From GCA-2746605 sp963704835 (lineage in GTDB: Bacteria > Bacteroidota > Ignavibacteria > Ignavibacteriales > Melioribacteraceae): a stretch of 64,000 nucleotides of DNA. A program made the position numbers and the translations under genes. This document shows, in pieces, positions 25,747-35,099 of this stretch (within the stretch, counting starts at the first letter, position 1; every line of letters begins with the position of its first letter). The notes under the pieces are model-generated. The model did no database searches and was not told the origin of the DNA. It was given only the letters and a program-made list of their open reading frames with translations. The stretch is taken from positions 1 to 64,000 of the forward strand of contig CAVPHW010000020.1 of assembly GCA_963704835.1 (NCBI GenBank). The letters are read 5' to 3'.

Positions 25747-28198
25747 ATTTATCCTTAGCAAGTGGGAAAAATAATTTAAAAGTGCTTCCATTTACTAGAG
25801 AACTTTTAACCTCAATTTTTCCTTTATGTGCATCTATTATATTTTTGACAATTGTTAAACCTAGTCCTATTCCTTTGTGATTTAACATTTTTGTATTTGA
25901 GGACTGAAAGTACGGATTAAATATTTGTTTAATATCCTCATCTGGAATACCACAACCTGAATCCTTGATCTCAACAATTAAATAGTGATCTGAAGTTTCT
26001 ATTGCAAATTCAATCTGTTTTTTATCAGGTGAATATTTAATTGCATTAGAAATTAAATTAATGATTGCTTCATGAAACGAGTCTTCATCTGCAAAAATAT
26101 GGATTTGCTTTTGGGGAATACTCTTTATGATGATAAATTCATTCATCTTGAACTGATATTCCATTAAATTAATAACCCTCTGAAAGCTTTCTATTGCATC
26201 AAATTTTGTAAACTGATATTCTTTTATTCCTCGTTCAATTTTAGAATAATCTAAAATACTGTTTACCAATCTTGTAAGTCTGTTACTTTCTCCCTCAATA
26301 ATTTTTAAGTATTGATGGGTTTTTTCTTTTGAAATATTTTCTGAGCTATCTAGTAATTCTGCGAACATTTTAATTGATGTTAAAGGAGTTTTTAAATCAT
26401 GTGACACATTTGAGACAAAGTAAGATTTTAATAAATTCAATTCTTCAAGCCTTTCTTTCTCAATTTTTTCTTTAATAAGGTCTTCTTGCAGTTTGATTCG
26501 CTCAATTGTTTCACCAAATTTTAGGCTGATTATGTTCAATAAATCTATATCTTCAACTGTAAATTTTTCTTTGCTTTTTTTCTCACCTAAAACTAACAGT
26601 CCAAATATCTCATTTGAAGTTGATTTAATTACGTACATCAAATTGATATCTATATCTTGAAATATTTTTAAATCACCATTTAAATATTTTGTATCGACTT
26701 CCATAAAACTTGAATTGGCGTATGGGAGTGGACTATTTGTAGATAATAATTCCCAATCAATGTTCAATTCATTGTTATTATATATATCAAGGTTGTTATG
26801 TGCAATCAGTTTTCCATCAGTTTGGGGGAAGTTAATAGCACAATAACCAATTCTTTCCACTGGAATTATTTTATCTATTTGGGAAATAATTTTTCTAGCT
26901 AAGTATTGAACATCATTAATTTCTTTCAGTTCAATTAAAATATCTCTTAATGCAATTCTATAATCATATTCAACTTTAAAAACTTTTTTATTAACAATTC
27001 TCTTTAATTTTTCCTTTACGGGATGAAAGAGAAGAGAAATAAAAAGGGCAGAAATAATGGAATAAATCTCGGTATTTTGTAGTTCAAGAATTTTATTTAA
27101 CAAAAAGTAAAATGTTACGTAAATAAGTATTAATAGGAAAACAGTTATTGGATAAACAATACTTCTTCTTACAATTAAATCAATATCCATAATTTTATAT
27201 TTAACGATGGCTATTGCAAAAGTAATTGGGACAAAGGAAATTAAAATAAGAACAAGTTCTTCTGGGATTAGACCAACTGTTGTGATTCTCTGTGGAATTA
27301 CCCAAAGGAAAATATAGCTTAGTGGACCAACAAAATACCCCAATAATATCCATCTAAGTTTTGTTCTATTGGATAATAACTTAGTTGAATTATAATTTCT
27401 ATATTGAATAAATAGTGCAAATAGAGTTGAAAGCACAACAAAAATACTGCAAACATCAAAAACCATTAAGTAGAATTGTATCCAATAAACTGAAATATTA
27501 AAGGCATATAACACAAAAATTAATGTTAATAGTAGTGCAAAAAGAGATGATGTACCAAATACAAATGGAAGGAATTTTCTGTATCCAAATTTACTTTCGA
27601 AAGGGAAAAGCAATGAGAAATAAAGAAAAAGTGAAGGAATAAATGCATAACCGAAATGAAAACCTGCTCGTGATAATATTCCCAAAGTTAAGTTTGGGTT
27701 TGTAAAGCTCCCCCATGTCATTAGAATAATCATTGATATTGCAACCATGCACCAATGGAATAATTGGCCGACATTTGACTTATTGGTTTTTATAAGAACA
27801 AATAATCCAATAAGAAGAAATGTGAGTCCAACGAGCAGGGCGATTATTTTGTAAGTGAGAGAGTAAAAATTGATTAACTCAAAATTAATTAATTGTGTTT
27901 TATTATTACGACTAACTTCTAATCTTACAATTTCTCCAATTCCTTTACTATCCAAATAAACTTCAATTTCTTCACGCGATTTTAATTCAAATCCATCTAT
28001 TGATAATAAGAGATCTCCTTCAACCAAATGATTAGATCTTTGGTTCAACTTTTCGATTTTAAGCTGTGCATTTTCAGATCTTATATTGAACGGTAAATCT
28101 GCTTTTTGTGAAATATTGTAAAACCCAAGAAGACATAAAGCAGAAATTAAAAAATCGATAACTATGTAGTACTTAATATTTGGAAACTTAGCTTTCAC
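25724..28198 (-). CDS. ComP-like sensor histidine kinase with PDZ-like and multi-helix sensor region
   Basis: The 824 residues start with one membrane helix and an extracytoplasmic PDZ-like domain (residues about 45-110: LVEGDLLLSIDGFELKS). About eight membrane helices follow (115-400), an arrangement like Bacillus ComP. A GAF-like region (about 420-570) comes next, then a HisKA dimerisation helix with the phospho-acceptor His at about 600 (VSHDLKTPLTSIKMF). The ATPase domain has N box NLISNAIKYSPD, G1 DSGCGIPDEDI, F box FNPYFQ and G2 GIGLGLTIVKNI. The PDZ-like domain may sense a ligand or envelope state. It is coupled to the response regulator. Confidence 0.92.
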   Translation of the reverse strand: MKAKFPNIKYYIVIDFLISALCLLGFYNISQKADLPFNIRSENAQLKIEKLNQRSNHLVEGDLLLSIDGFELKSREEIEVYLDSKGIGEIVRLEVSRNNKTQLINFELINFYSLTYKIIALLVGLTFLLIGLFVLIKTNKSNVGQLFHWCMVAISMIILMTWGSFTNPNLTLGILSRAGFHFGYAFIPSLFLYFSLLFPFESKFGYRKFLPFVFGTSSLFALLLTLIFVLYAFNISVYWIQFYLMVFDVCSIFVVLSTLFALFIQYRNYNSTKLLSNRTKLRWILLGYFVGPLSYIFLWVIPQRITTVGLIPEELVLILISFVPITFAIAIVKYKIMDIDLIVRRSIVYPITVFLLILIYVTFYFLLNKILELQNTEIYSIISALFISLLFHPVKEKLKRIVNKKVFKVEYDYRIALRDILIELKEINDVQYLARKIISQIDKIIPVERIGYCAINFPQTDGKLIAHNNLDIYNNNELNIDWELLSTNSPLPYANSSFMEVDTKYLNGDLKIFQDIDINLMYVIKSTSNEIFGLLVLGEKKSKEKFTVEDIDLLNIISLKFGETIERIKLQEDLIKEKIEKERLEELNLLKSYFVSNVSHDLKTPLTSIKMFAELLDSSENISKEKTHQYLKIIEGESNRLTRLVNSILDYSKIERGIKEYQFTKFDAIESFQRVINLMEYQFKMNEFIIIKSIPQKQIHIFADEDSFHEAIINLISNAIKYSPDKKQIEFAIETSDHYLIVEIKDSGCGIPDEDIKQIFNPYFQSSNTKMLNHKGIGLGLTIVKNIIDAHKGKIEVKSSLVNGSTFKLFFPLAKDKYETNINN

Positions 28199-28496
28199 AA
28201 TGACTCAATAGTTTAAGAAATTCTAAACACAAAACAGTCTTTAAGCGTAATATTCACAAAAATACAGAGGAGGAGAGAATAAAGATTTTCTTCTATTTAT
28301 TTAAAGATACGTTAATGTAATAATAATAAACAGAACTTACTATTTCTTTGCTTTTGAAAATAGAGTAATAAAAGTTGCCGCGGTATTAAAATTAGTCATT
28401 CAAAAATTACCATTTATGTATTCCTAAATTGCATCTGTTGATTTATTCTACTAAATTAACAAAAACTTTTCGTAAGCTAATTTTAAGGTTACATAT
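28199..28496. other. Divergent intergenic region
   Basis: This 298-base gap separates the leftward kinase gene and the rightward D-aminoacylase. It is very AT-rich and should carry promoters for both. I see no clear operator, RNA gene or coding frame. Confidence 0.5.
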
Positions 28497-30173
28497 ATGA
28501 AACCAAAAATTACAAGAAGAAAATTTATTCAGACCTCTGCAATTGCAACTACTGGAATTTTGATTGGATGTTCTGTTAAAAATCAATTTGATGTAATTAT
28601 TAAAAATGGTCAGGTGATTGATGGATCTGGTAAACAACCATTTTTTTCTGATTTAGGAATTAAGGGTGATAGAATAAATGTTTTGGATAAAAGTATTGGC
28701 AATTCTGCCGATTTAATTATTGATGCAAAAGATAAAGTTGTTTCTCCTGGATTTATTGATATACATACACACACTGATGTTGAACTGATTGTAAACCCAA
28801 CCGCCGATAGTAAAATTTTCCAAGGAGTTACAACTGAAATTGGGGGCAATTGTGGTTCTTCTCCTTTTCCATTTAATGAAGCAGACCTTAGTGAATTTGA
28901 TTCTGATTTGTTTGAGAGATACCAAGAGCATGCAGATTGGCGAAATATTTTAGAATTTTATAACAGACTTGAAAAGGGAAAAATTTCAATTAACTTTGCT
29001 TCATTCACCGGACATGGAGATCTTAGAGCCTTCGCTGTTGGAAAAAATGATGTCCCTCCAACATTGGGTCAGATGAAGATTATGAAGTCGGTTCTTGCTC
29101 AATCAATGGAAATGGGAAGTTTAGGGTTATCAACCGGATTGGAATATTCTCCGGGAAGTTATGCCAATACAGATGAACTAATACAATTATCAAAAGTTGT
29201 TAGTGAAAATAGTGGTGTTTATTCAACTCACATGCGGAATGAAGATGATTATGTTGAGGAAGCAATTGAGGAGGCTCTTAAAATTTGCAGAGAGGCAAAT
29301 GTTTCACTTCAAATCTCGCATCTTAAAGCTGGAAATCCGGCAAATTGGTATAAAGTTGATAATATGTTAAAAATGATTGAAGACTCATATAATTCCGGAC
29401 TGCCAGTTTTAGCTGACCGATATCCATATGTTGCCTATGGAACTGGTTTAAGTGCTTTTATCCCACTTTGGGCTAGACAAGGAAATACTGATGATTTACT
29501 AAATAGATTAAAAGATAAAAGTCAATTGGCGGAAATAGAAAAATATGCCAAGAGAAGAGCCGATAGAATTGGAGGTTGGGATAATGTTTTAATTAGTAGT
29601 TGTTTTACAAATGAAAATAAAAGGTTCGAAGGCAAATCTATTAGAGATGCTTCATTAGAATTGGGGGTGAAGGAATTTAATTTTATTAAAAATATCATAA
29701 TTGAAGAAAAAAATAGAATCGGTATTATTGGTTTTGCAATGAGCGAAGAAAATTTACAAAAAGTATTATCTCATCCGTTGGTTATGATCGGTTCAGATGG
29801 AAGTGCAGTATCACCAACAGGGAAGCTTTCTCTGGGAAAACCGCATCCACGCTATTATGGAACCTTTCCTAGAGTTCTTGGAAAATATACAAGAGACGAA
29901 AAGTTTTTTGATCTTGCGACAGCAATTAAAAAAATGACTTCAATGCCTGCTGAAAAATTAGGATTGAAGGGAAGAGGTCTAATTCAAAAAGGAAATTATG
30001 CAGATATTGTTGTATTTAATCCAAAAGAAATAATTGATAACTCAACATTTCTAAATCCTCATCAATTAGCAACTGGTATTGATTATGTTCTTGTTAACGG
30101 AAAAGTTACAATTAAAAAAGGGAAGCATTTAGGTATCCGAAACGGTAGAGTAATTAAACATCAAGATATATAA
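28497..30173 (+). CDS. N-acyl-D-amino-acid deacylase (D-aminoacylase), Tat-exported lipoprotein
   Basis: The 558-residue amidohydrolase removes acyl groups from D-amino acids, and its family often acts on D-aspartate or D-glutamate derivatives. The N-terminus has a twin-arginine motif (KITRRKFIQTS) and a lipobox (GILIGCS), so it is probably exported folded and lipid-anchored. Metal and substrate motifs are SPGFIDIHTHTDVEL (HxH), TTEIGGNCGSSPFPF, STHMRNEDDYVEEAI, LQISHLKAGNP and MIGSDGSAVSPTG with the catalytic Asp. Length is normal for the family. Its nearest rightward neighbour of interest is a lipoprotein glutamate racemase, so a role in D-amino-acid handling at the envelope is plausible. 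Upstream is a 300-base gap that should hold its promoter. Confidence 0.92.
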   Translation: MKPKITRRKFIQTSAIATTGILIGCSVKNQFDVIIKNGQVIDGSGKQPFFSDLGIKGDRINVLDKSIGNSADLIIDAKDKVVSPGFIDIHTHTDVELIVNPTADSKIFQGVTTEIGGNCGSSPFPFNEADLSEFDSDLFERYQEHADWRNILEFYNRLEKGKISINFASFTGHGDLRAFAVGKNDVPPTLGQMKIMKSVLAQSMEMGSLGLSTGLEYSPGSYANTDELIQLSKVVSENSGVYSTHMRNEDDYVEEAIEEALKICREANVSLQISHLKAGNPANWYKVDNMLKMIEDSYNSGLPVLADRYPYVAYGTGLSAFIPLWARQGNTDDLLNRLKDKSQLAEIEKYAKRRADRIGGWDNVLISSCFTNENKRFEGKSIRDASLELGVKEFNFIKNIIIEEKNRIGIIGFAMSEENLQKVLSHPLVMIGSDGSAVSPTGKLSLGKPHPRYYGTFPRVLGKYTRDEKFFDLATAIKKMTSMPAEKLGLKGRGLIQKGNYADIVVFNPKEIIDNSTFLNPHQLATGIDYVLVNGKVTIKKGKHLGIRNGRVIKHQDI

Positions 30174-30222
30174 AAAGTAGAATTAATTAGTAAACAGTTA
30201 TTAACAAATAAAGGAAAAAGAA

Positions 30223-30747
30223 ATGATAATTATATATGTTTTATTAGCAATAGTGGCTTTGTTGTTAGTTATTGCACTTTTTGTATCAAAAGACATGAAT
30301 TATGAAAAGTCAATTACAATAAATGCACCAGTAGAAAAAGTTTGGGAAAGTATCAGTAGCCTAACTGCCATGGACAAATGGAGTCCATGGAGTAACAAAG
30401 ATCCCAATATGAAAAGAACTCTGACCGGTACAGATGGCTCTATAGGTGCTAAGCAATCTTGGGTGAGTAAAGAAAAAAATGTTGGTGAAGGAAGCCAAAC
30501 AATAGTAAAAATTGTTAAACCTACCTCATTTGAAACAAAATTAAATTTTATTAAACCATTCAAGAGTACGGCCGATGGATATGTAAAGCTTAATGAACTA
30601 GGTAATTCTGTAGAAACTACTTGGGGATTTAAAAGCAATATGCCATATCCGATGAACCTGATGAAACTTTTTATGAATTTTGAAAAATCGATGGATAAAG
30701 ATTTTGGAGAAGGTTTAAGCAAACTTAAACAAATTTGTGAAAAGTAA
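30223..30747 (+). CDS. SRPBCC-fold (polyketide cyclase/START-like) protein with N-terminal helix
   Basis: The 174 residues begin with one membrane helix (IIIYVLLAIVALLLVIALFV). The SRPBCC domain follows, starting NYEKSITINAPVEKVWESIS and including DKWSPWSNKDPNMKRTLTGT and VEKVWES-type signatures typical of the superfamily. It binds or carries a hydrophobic ligand in known members, but the ligand here cannot be told. A good AAGGAA precedes the ATG and a hairpin terminator follows. Confidence 0.85.
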   Translation: MIIIYVLLAIVALLLVIALFVSKDMNYEKSITINAPVEKVWESISSLTAMDKWSPWSNKDPNMKRTLTGTDGSIGAKQSWVSKEKNVGEGSQTIVKIVKPTSFETKLNFIKPFKSTADGYVKLNELGNSVETTWGFKSNMPYPMNLMKLFMNFEKSMDKDFGEGLSKLKQICEK

Positions 30748-30771
30748 AATTATTTAAAAATATTATATTTT

Positions 30772-30798
30772 ATGGGTCTTCAAAGGCCCATTTTTTTT
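30772..30798 (+). terminator. Terminator after the SRPBCC gene
   Basis: A hairpin ATGGG / CCCAT (with a 10-base loop that can add a further C-G pair) is followed by eight T. It ends the D-aminoacylase-SRPBCC transcript. Confidence 0.85.
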
Positions 30799-30916
30799 AT
30801 TCCATCGATAGATTACCCAACTAAAATTCGCCTTAAGATTAACAATTATATTCCAATAATTATTTCATAGAAACTATTTGTAGCCTAAATTAAGCTTTAA
30901 TCAATAGTATAAATAT

Positions 30917-31095
30917 TGGCGAGGAATTTCTGAAGAATATCTTCCAAGTATTTTTGAAAAATTTACCCAGAAGTATTAAAGAAATGGATTAGATTTAGCC
31001 CTGGAAAAAAAAATAATGTAGAAATTAGGGTTTCAAACCATCAAAACAGTGGAATAACTTTTAAACTAATCTTACCAAAGAAAAACAATTCTTAG
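30917..31095 (+). pseudogene. Histidine-kinase ATPase-domain remnant
   Basis: About 180 bases encode, in two or three frames, GISEEYLPSIFEKFTQKY, then GLDLAL, and NNVEIRVSNHQNSGITFKLI before a stop. These match the F box, G2 box and last strands of a histidine-kinase ATPase domain. No HisKA domain, no start and no intact frame are present, so this is a decayed fragment. It is not the 3' end of the neighbouring genes. Confidence 0.55.
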
Positions 31096-31152
31096 AATCA
31101 ATTCTTTTATTAAATTGTATTTTGTAAATCTTTATCAGAATTGAGGAAATCA

Positions 31153-32676
31153 ATGAGGCTAAAAAACACAATATTTTACAGTATTCTCCTTGTAATAATT
31201 TTAGCTCTTTTATCTTGCAATACCGAAAATGAGGAACTGAAAATTATAGATACAATGATTAAAGATGAATCTAGTTTTTATTATTTGGATCTAGAAGTTT
31301 ACAAAAATAGAGATGCTAAGCTGCCAATTGGAATATTTGATTCAGGTACTGGAGGTTTAACTGTCTTTGATGCTATTGTAAATTTTGATCAATATGATAA
31401 TAGTAACGGTACATATTCAATGGAAGGGGATTCAATTAGAGATTTTAACGAAGAAAGTTTTATCTATTTAGCGGATCAGGCAAATATGCCTTATGGAAAT
31501 TATGGCTCTAATAATAAGGATCTATTACTCAAAGAGCATGTACTTAAGGATGTTCAATTTTTGTTGAGTAACAAGTATTATGAGACTCCACAAGATGAAA
31601 AATATAAAAATGATAAATCACCAATAAAAGCCATTGTAATTGCGTGTAATACTGCAACTGCATACGCAAAGGAGGATATTGAAAGATTTATTAAAAAGGC
31701 AAATTTAGATATCAAGGTAATTGGTGTAATTGGAGCGGGTGTAAGAGCTGCTTTTGAAAGCATTACAACCAATGAAAATGTAAATATCGCAGTTATGGCA
31801 ACGGAGGGCACAGTTACCTCAAATGGTTATGTAAAGGAAATAAATAAAGAACTAAAACAAAGAAATAATACTGGGGAAGTTTCAATATTTCAGCAAGCCG
31901 GAGTTGGTTTAGCAGGTGCTATTGATGGGGCGAGTGAATTTATTGACCCAATGGCTGTTGCACCGAGAGGAAACTACAAAGGTCCATCGGACTTAAATAA
32001 AAATTTACTAATCGACATAAGTATTTTTAAAAGGTATAATTTTGATTGGTCTAATAATAATATGCTTTATGAAGGAACGGTTGAGACGCCAAGAAATATT
32101 CAAATAAATTCTGTAAATAATTATATTGCTTTCCATTTAACAACTTTGCTTGAACAAATTATATTAAAAAAGAATAAATCAAAACTTAAAAGTATAATTC
32201 TTGGATGTACACACTATCCATTTTATACTGAAATATTTAAAAGTAAACTAGAGCAATTGCGGAATTATAAAGAAGATCAACAATTTGTTTATACAAATTA
32301 TTTGTCAGATGAAATTGAATTTATTGATCCGGCCTTATTTACTGCAAAGGAATTATACAGTTACTTAGCAAAAGAAAATCTTTTTAATAAAGGGGATATT
32401 AATAACAGTGAGTTTTATATAAGTGTTCCAAATTTAGTAAATCCAAAAATTGTAACGGATGCTAATGGCAGTTTTACATATGAATACAAATATGGCCGGA
32501 ATGAAAATGAAATACAAGAATATGTTAAAAGTATTCCTTTTAATAGCAATAACATAGCAGTAAGTGTTGCAGAAAGATTAGCAGAAAAAATACCATTTAC
32601 ATACTCGCTCATAAAGAATTTTAATGCCAAAAATTCTAAAACTGAATACCTAAGAGTTGATGAAAGGCTAAAATAA
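31153..32676 (+). CDS. Lipoprotein with glutamate racemase-like domain
   Basis: The 507-residue protein (ATG at 31153, GAGGAA upstream) has a lipoprotein signal (LVIILALLSCNT). A complete MurI-like Asp/Glu racemase motif set follows: PIGIFDSGTGGLTVFDAIV, YLADQANMPYGNYG, AIVIACNTATAYAKE with the first catalytic Cys, and SIILGCTHYPFY with the second. A large insertion of about 100 residues and a C-terminal extension make it nearly twice the length of cytosolic MurI (about 265). Known racemases use the two Cys to invert glutamate without cofactor. The signal would place this enzyme outside the cytoplasm, which is unusual, and it could therefore act on other substrates. It lies after the D-aminoacylase/SRPBCC transcript. 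Confidence 0.85.
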   Translation: MRLKNTIFYSILLVIILALLSCNTENEELKIIDTMIKDESSFYYLDLEVYKNRDAKLPIGIFDSGTGGLTVFDAIVNFDQYDNSNGTYSMEGDSIRDFNEESFIYLADQANMPYGNYGSNNKDLLLKEHVLKDVQFLLSNKYYETPQDEKYKNDKSPIKAIVIACNTATAYAKEDIERFIKKANLDIKVIGVIGAGVRAAFESITTNENVNIAVMATEGTVTSNGYVKEINKELKQRNNTGEVSIFQQAGVGLAGAIDGASEFIDPMAVAPRGNYKGPSDLNKNLLIDISIFKRYNFDWSNNNMLYEGTVETPRNIQINSVNNYIAFHLTTLLEQIILKKNKSKLKSIILGCTHYPFYTEIFKSKLEQLRNYKEDQQFVYTNYLSDEIEFIDPALFTAKELYSYLAKENLFNKGDINNSEFYISVPNLVNPKIVTDANGSFTYEYKYGRNENEIQEYVKSIPFNSNNIAVSVAERLAEKIPFTYSLIKNFNAKNSKTEYLRVDERLK

Positions 32677-32759
32677 AAATTGTAAGAAATTTTATTGTTG
32701 TTTGAACAAGGAATATTACCGATTAATTTATAATAATAATACAAGAAATATTGGTAATC

Positions 32760-32938
32760 ATACGTTCGATTTTGAGTTGCTGACCAAATTCATCCAGAAT
32801 TCTCTCTTTCTCTTCTTAAAAGTTTTCTTCATTATTATTGAGAAAGCAACTTTGCATCCAGCACTTAAAATTTTTTTGCCATTTCACTAGCAAGAATACA
32901 ACCGCAATCAGTTTAAATAGCTACTCTATTTAATAAAT
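32760..32938 (-). pseudogene. Remnant of an SDR-family dehydrogenase N-terminus
   Basis: The minus strand reads LLNRVAI-stop-TDCGCILASEMAKK and, after a frame change, LSAGCKVAFS and EENF...ERILDEFGQQ-like pieces. These line up with the Rossmann start of short-chain dehydrogenases (N-R-V-A-I-V-T-G-x3-G-I...A-G-x-K-V-A), of the type that includes D-mannonate/fructuronate oxidoreductases. The nucleotide-binding TGxxxGIG is corrupted and a stop interrupts it, so it is a decayed gene. Its likely original place is next to the sugar-utilisation genes. Confidence 0.45.
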
Positions 32939-32957
32939 CGAATTAATTAATATTTAC

Positions 32958-34292
32958 TTAAATATGGTTGTTAACTATCATCTCAAATAATTCTTGTTTA
33001 CCGCTAGTTTTATTTGGTTCACCTTTTAAAATTGCTAATTGACTTAATTCTTCCAATCCTAATTCACCTGCTTCAAATTCTTTACCTTTACCATTTTCAA
33101 AACTTGAATATCTATTTTTTAATAATTTTAGATAGTCGGAATTATTTAGAATATTATCAGCGGCAATTAATGATCTTGCGAAGACATCCATTCCAGATAT
33201 ATGACTTATAAACAAATCTTCAAGATCCGTTGAGTTTCTTCTTGTCTTGGCATCAAAATTAATTCCTCCGGTTTTAAATCCGCCAGCTTGTAAAATAACT
33301 AACATTGCTTCTGTAATTTCATAAATGTTAATTGGGAATTGATCAGTATCCCAACCATTTTGATAATCACCACGATTAGCATCCATACTGCCTAGCATCT
33401 TAGAATTTACCGCAACTTGAAGTTCATGTTGAAAAGTATGGCTTGCCAAAGTTGCATGGTTTACTTCAATATTTAGTTTAAAGTCTTCAGTCAAATCATA
33501 TTCCCTTAAAAATGCTATAACAGTGGCGACGTCAAAATCATACTGATGTTTCATTGGTTCCATTGGTTTTGGCTCAATTAAGAAAGTGCCTTTAAATCCA
33601 TTTTTTCTACCGTAATCCTTTGCCTTATTTAAAAACATACCTAAATGATCAATCTCTTTTTTCATATTTGTGTTCAATAATGACATGTATCCTTCTCTAC
33701 CACCCCAAAAAACATAATTCTCTCCACCTAATTCAATAGTTGCATCAATTGCATTCTTTACTTGAGCTGCAGCGTAAGTAAGTACATTAAAATCCGGATT
33801 TGTAGCAGCTCCATTCATAAATCGTGGATTTGAAAACAAATTGGCAGTTCCCCATAATAATTTCACTCCAGACTCTTTTTGTTTTTGATCAGCATATCGA
33901 ACAATTGTTTTTAGCCTAGATTCGCTTTCAGCAATTGATTTACCTTCTTCCACTAGATCGTAATCATGAAAACAGTAAAATGGGACACCTATTTTTGTAA
34001 TAAACTCAAAAGCTGCATCCATTTTATCTTTGGCTTTTTGGATGGGATCTTGATTGACTAACCAAGGATAATTTTTTGTATCACTTCCAAAAGGGTCTCC
34101 TCCATTTGCGCCAAAGGAATGCCAATAAGCTATCGCAAATCTGAAATGATCCTTCATCGATTTGCCAGCAACTACCTTCTTAGCATCATAGTATTTAAAA
34201 GATAAATGATTTTTTGAATTTTTTCCTTCAAAAGGGATTTGACCTATGCCGCTAAAGTATTCTTTACTTCCTAAAGTTAGATTTACTGACAT
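32958..34292 (-). CDS. xylA: Xylose isomerase
   Basis: XylA converts D-xylose to D-xylulose in a metal-dependent reaction. The 444 residues match the class II family. Motifs are FAIAYWHSFGANGGDPFG near the N-terminus, FYCFHDYDLVEEGKS with the active His-Asp, VFWGGREGYMSLLNTNMKKE, FLIEPKPMEPMKHQYDFD and NIEVNHATLASHTFQHEL with metal ligands. It is the leftward arm of a divergent xylose locus, and 108 bases separate its start from the regulator start. Confidence 0.98.
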   Translation of the reverse strand: MSVNLTLGSKEYFSGIGQIPFEGKNSKNHLSFKYYDAKKVVAGKSMKDHFRFAIAYWHSFGANGGDPFGSDTKNYPWLVNQDPIQKAKDKMDAAFEFITKIGVPFYCFHDYDLVEEGKSIAESESRLKTIVRYADQKQKESGVKLLWGTANLFSNPRFMNGAATNPDFNVLTYAAAQVKNAIDATIELGGENYVFWGGREGYMSLLNTNMKKEIDHLGMFLNKAKDYGRKNGFKGTFLIEPKPMEPMKHQYDFDVATVIAFLREYDLTEDFKLNIEVNHATLASHTFQHELQVAVNSKMLGSMDANRGDYQNGWDTDQFPINIYEITEAMLVILQAGGFKTGGINFDAKTRRNSTDLEDLFISHISGMDVFARSLIAADNILNNSDYLKLLKNRYSSFENGKGKEFEAGELGLEELSQLAILKGEPNKTSGKQELFEMIVNNHI

Positions 34293-34367
34293 GTTTTTCT
34301 CTCTTCCCTGTTGTTAAATTGCATAAAAATAAATATAATTAATAAGTGTAATATATACAATAAAGAA

Positions 34368-34382
34368 TGTGTTAATAACACA
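34368..34382. promoter_or_regulatory. Candidate operator for the NUDIX-type sugar regulator
   Basis: A perfect inverted repeat TGTGTT-AAT-AACACA lies in the 108-base gap between xylA and the regulator. It is 8 bases upstream of the regulator's GGAG. The gap also holds an imperfect TGTA-N5-TACA repeat (34347-34359). Position and symmetry suit self-regulation and xylA control; no binding data exist. Confidence 0.5.
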
Positions 34383-34400
34383 CTAAGTACGGAGAATAAA

Positions 34401-35090
34401 TTGTCACACATTTCAAAAGATATTATTAAAAACTTATCTGTAGATTGTGTCGTTTTTGGTTTTGAAAAAAATAAGTTGGAAGTCCTCTTAGTTAAAAGAA
34501 ATAGAAATCCTGATAAGGGAAGTTGGGCGTTACCGGGAGGATTTGTTTTAAAATCGGAAACATTAGATGAAGCAGCAGTAAGAGTTTTAGAAGAAACAAG
34601 TAACGTAAAAAATATTTATTTGGAACAAGTTCATACTTTTAGCCAAATTGATCGCTTTCCATTAAGGAGAGTAATTAGTGTTGCTTATTTTGCATTAATT
34701 GACCCTGAGAAACATTTTATTAAACCAGGTGTTGATACTGCTGATGTAAAATGGCATAAAGTAAATGAAAAAATAGACTTTCCATTTGACCACAAGGAAA
34801 TTTTTACTAGGGCATTAAAACAATTACGCCAGAGAGTAAGGAATAAACCGATTGGTTTTGAATTACTCCCTAAAAAGTTTTCTTTAACCCAATTGCAAAA
34901 TTTGTATGAGTGTATTCTTGGTGAAAGCCTTGATAAAAGAAATTTTAGAAAAAGAATATTCGGATTGAAAATTGTAATACCACTTAATGATTATCAAAAA
35001 GACGTTTCTCACAGAGCGGCTAGATTATATAAGTTCGATTCAAAAGCTTACCAAGATTTAAAGAACAAAGGATTTAATTTTCAACTATAG
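34401..35090 (+). CDS. NUDIX-domain transcriptional regulator (AraR/NrtR-like), xylose locus
   Basis: I choose the TTG at 34401 because GGAG lies six bases upstream; the in-frame start at 34311 has no ribosome site. The 229-residue product has a NUDIX domain (VDCVVFGFEKNKLEVLLVKR, PDKGSWALPGGFVLKSETLDEAAVRVLEETS). This is NUDIX-like, but the box is degraded (V-L-E-E-T-S instead of R-E-L-x-E-E-x-G), as in regulators that bind a sugar rather than hydrolyse. A C-terminal winged helix (FSLTQLQNLYECILGESLDKRNFRKRIFG) should bind DNA. The same architecture is known in the AraR arabinose regulator of Bacteroides. It lies between xylA and xylB, so xylose is the likely effector. Confidence 0.88.
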   Translation: MSHISKDIIKNLSVDCVVFGFEKNKLEVLLVKRNRNPDKGSWALPGGFVLKSETLDEAAVRVLEETSNVKNIYLEQVHTFSQIDRFPLRRVISVAYFALIDPEKHFIKPGVDTADVKWHKVNEKIDFPFDHKEIFTRALKQLRQRVRNKPIGFELLPKKFSLTQLQNLYECILGESLDKRNFRKRIFGLKIVIPLNDYQKDVSHRAARLYKFDSKAYQDLKNKGFNFQL

Positions 35091-35099
35091 TGAGTGGAA

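Noticed and set aside
32702..32890. Plus-strand 62-residue frame
   Set aside because: It lies opposite the SDR remnant and has the AT-rich Phe/Ile/Leu composition of random frames.
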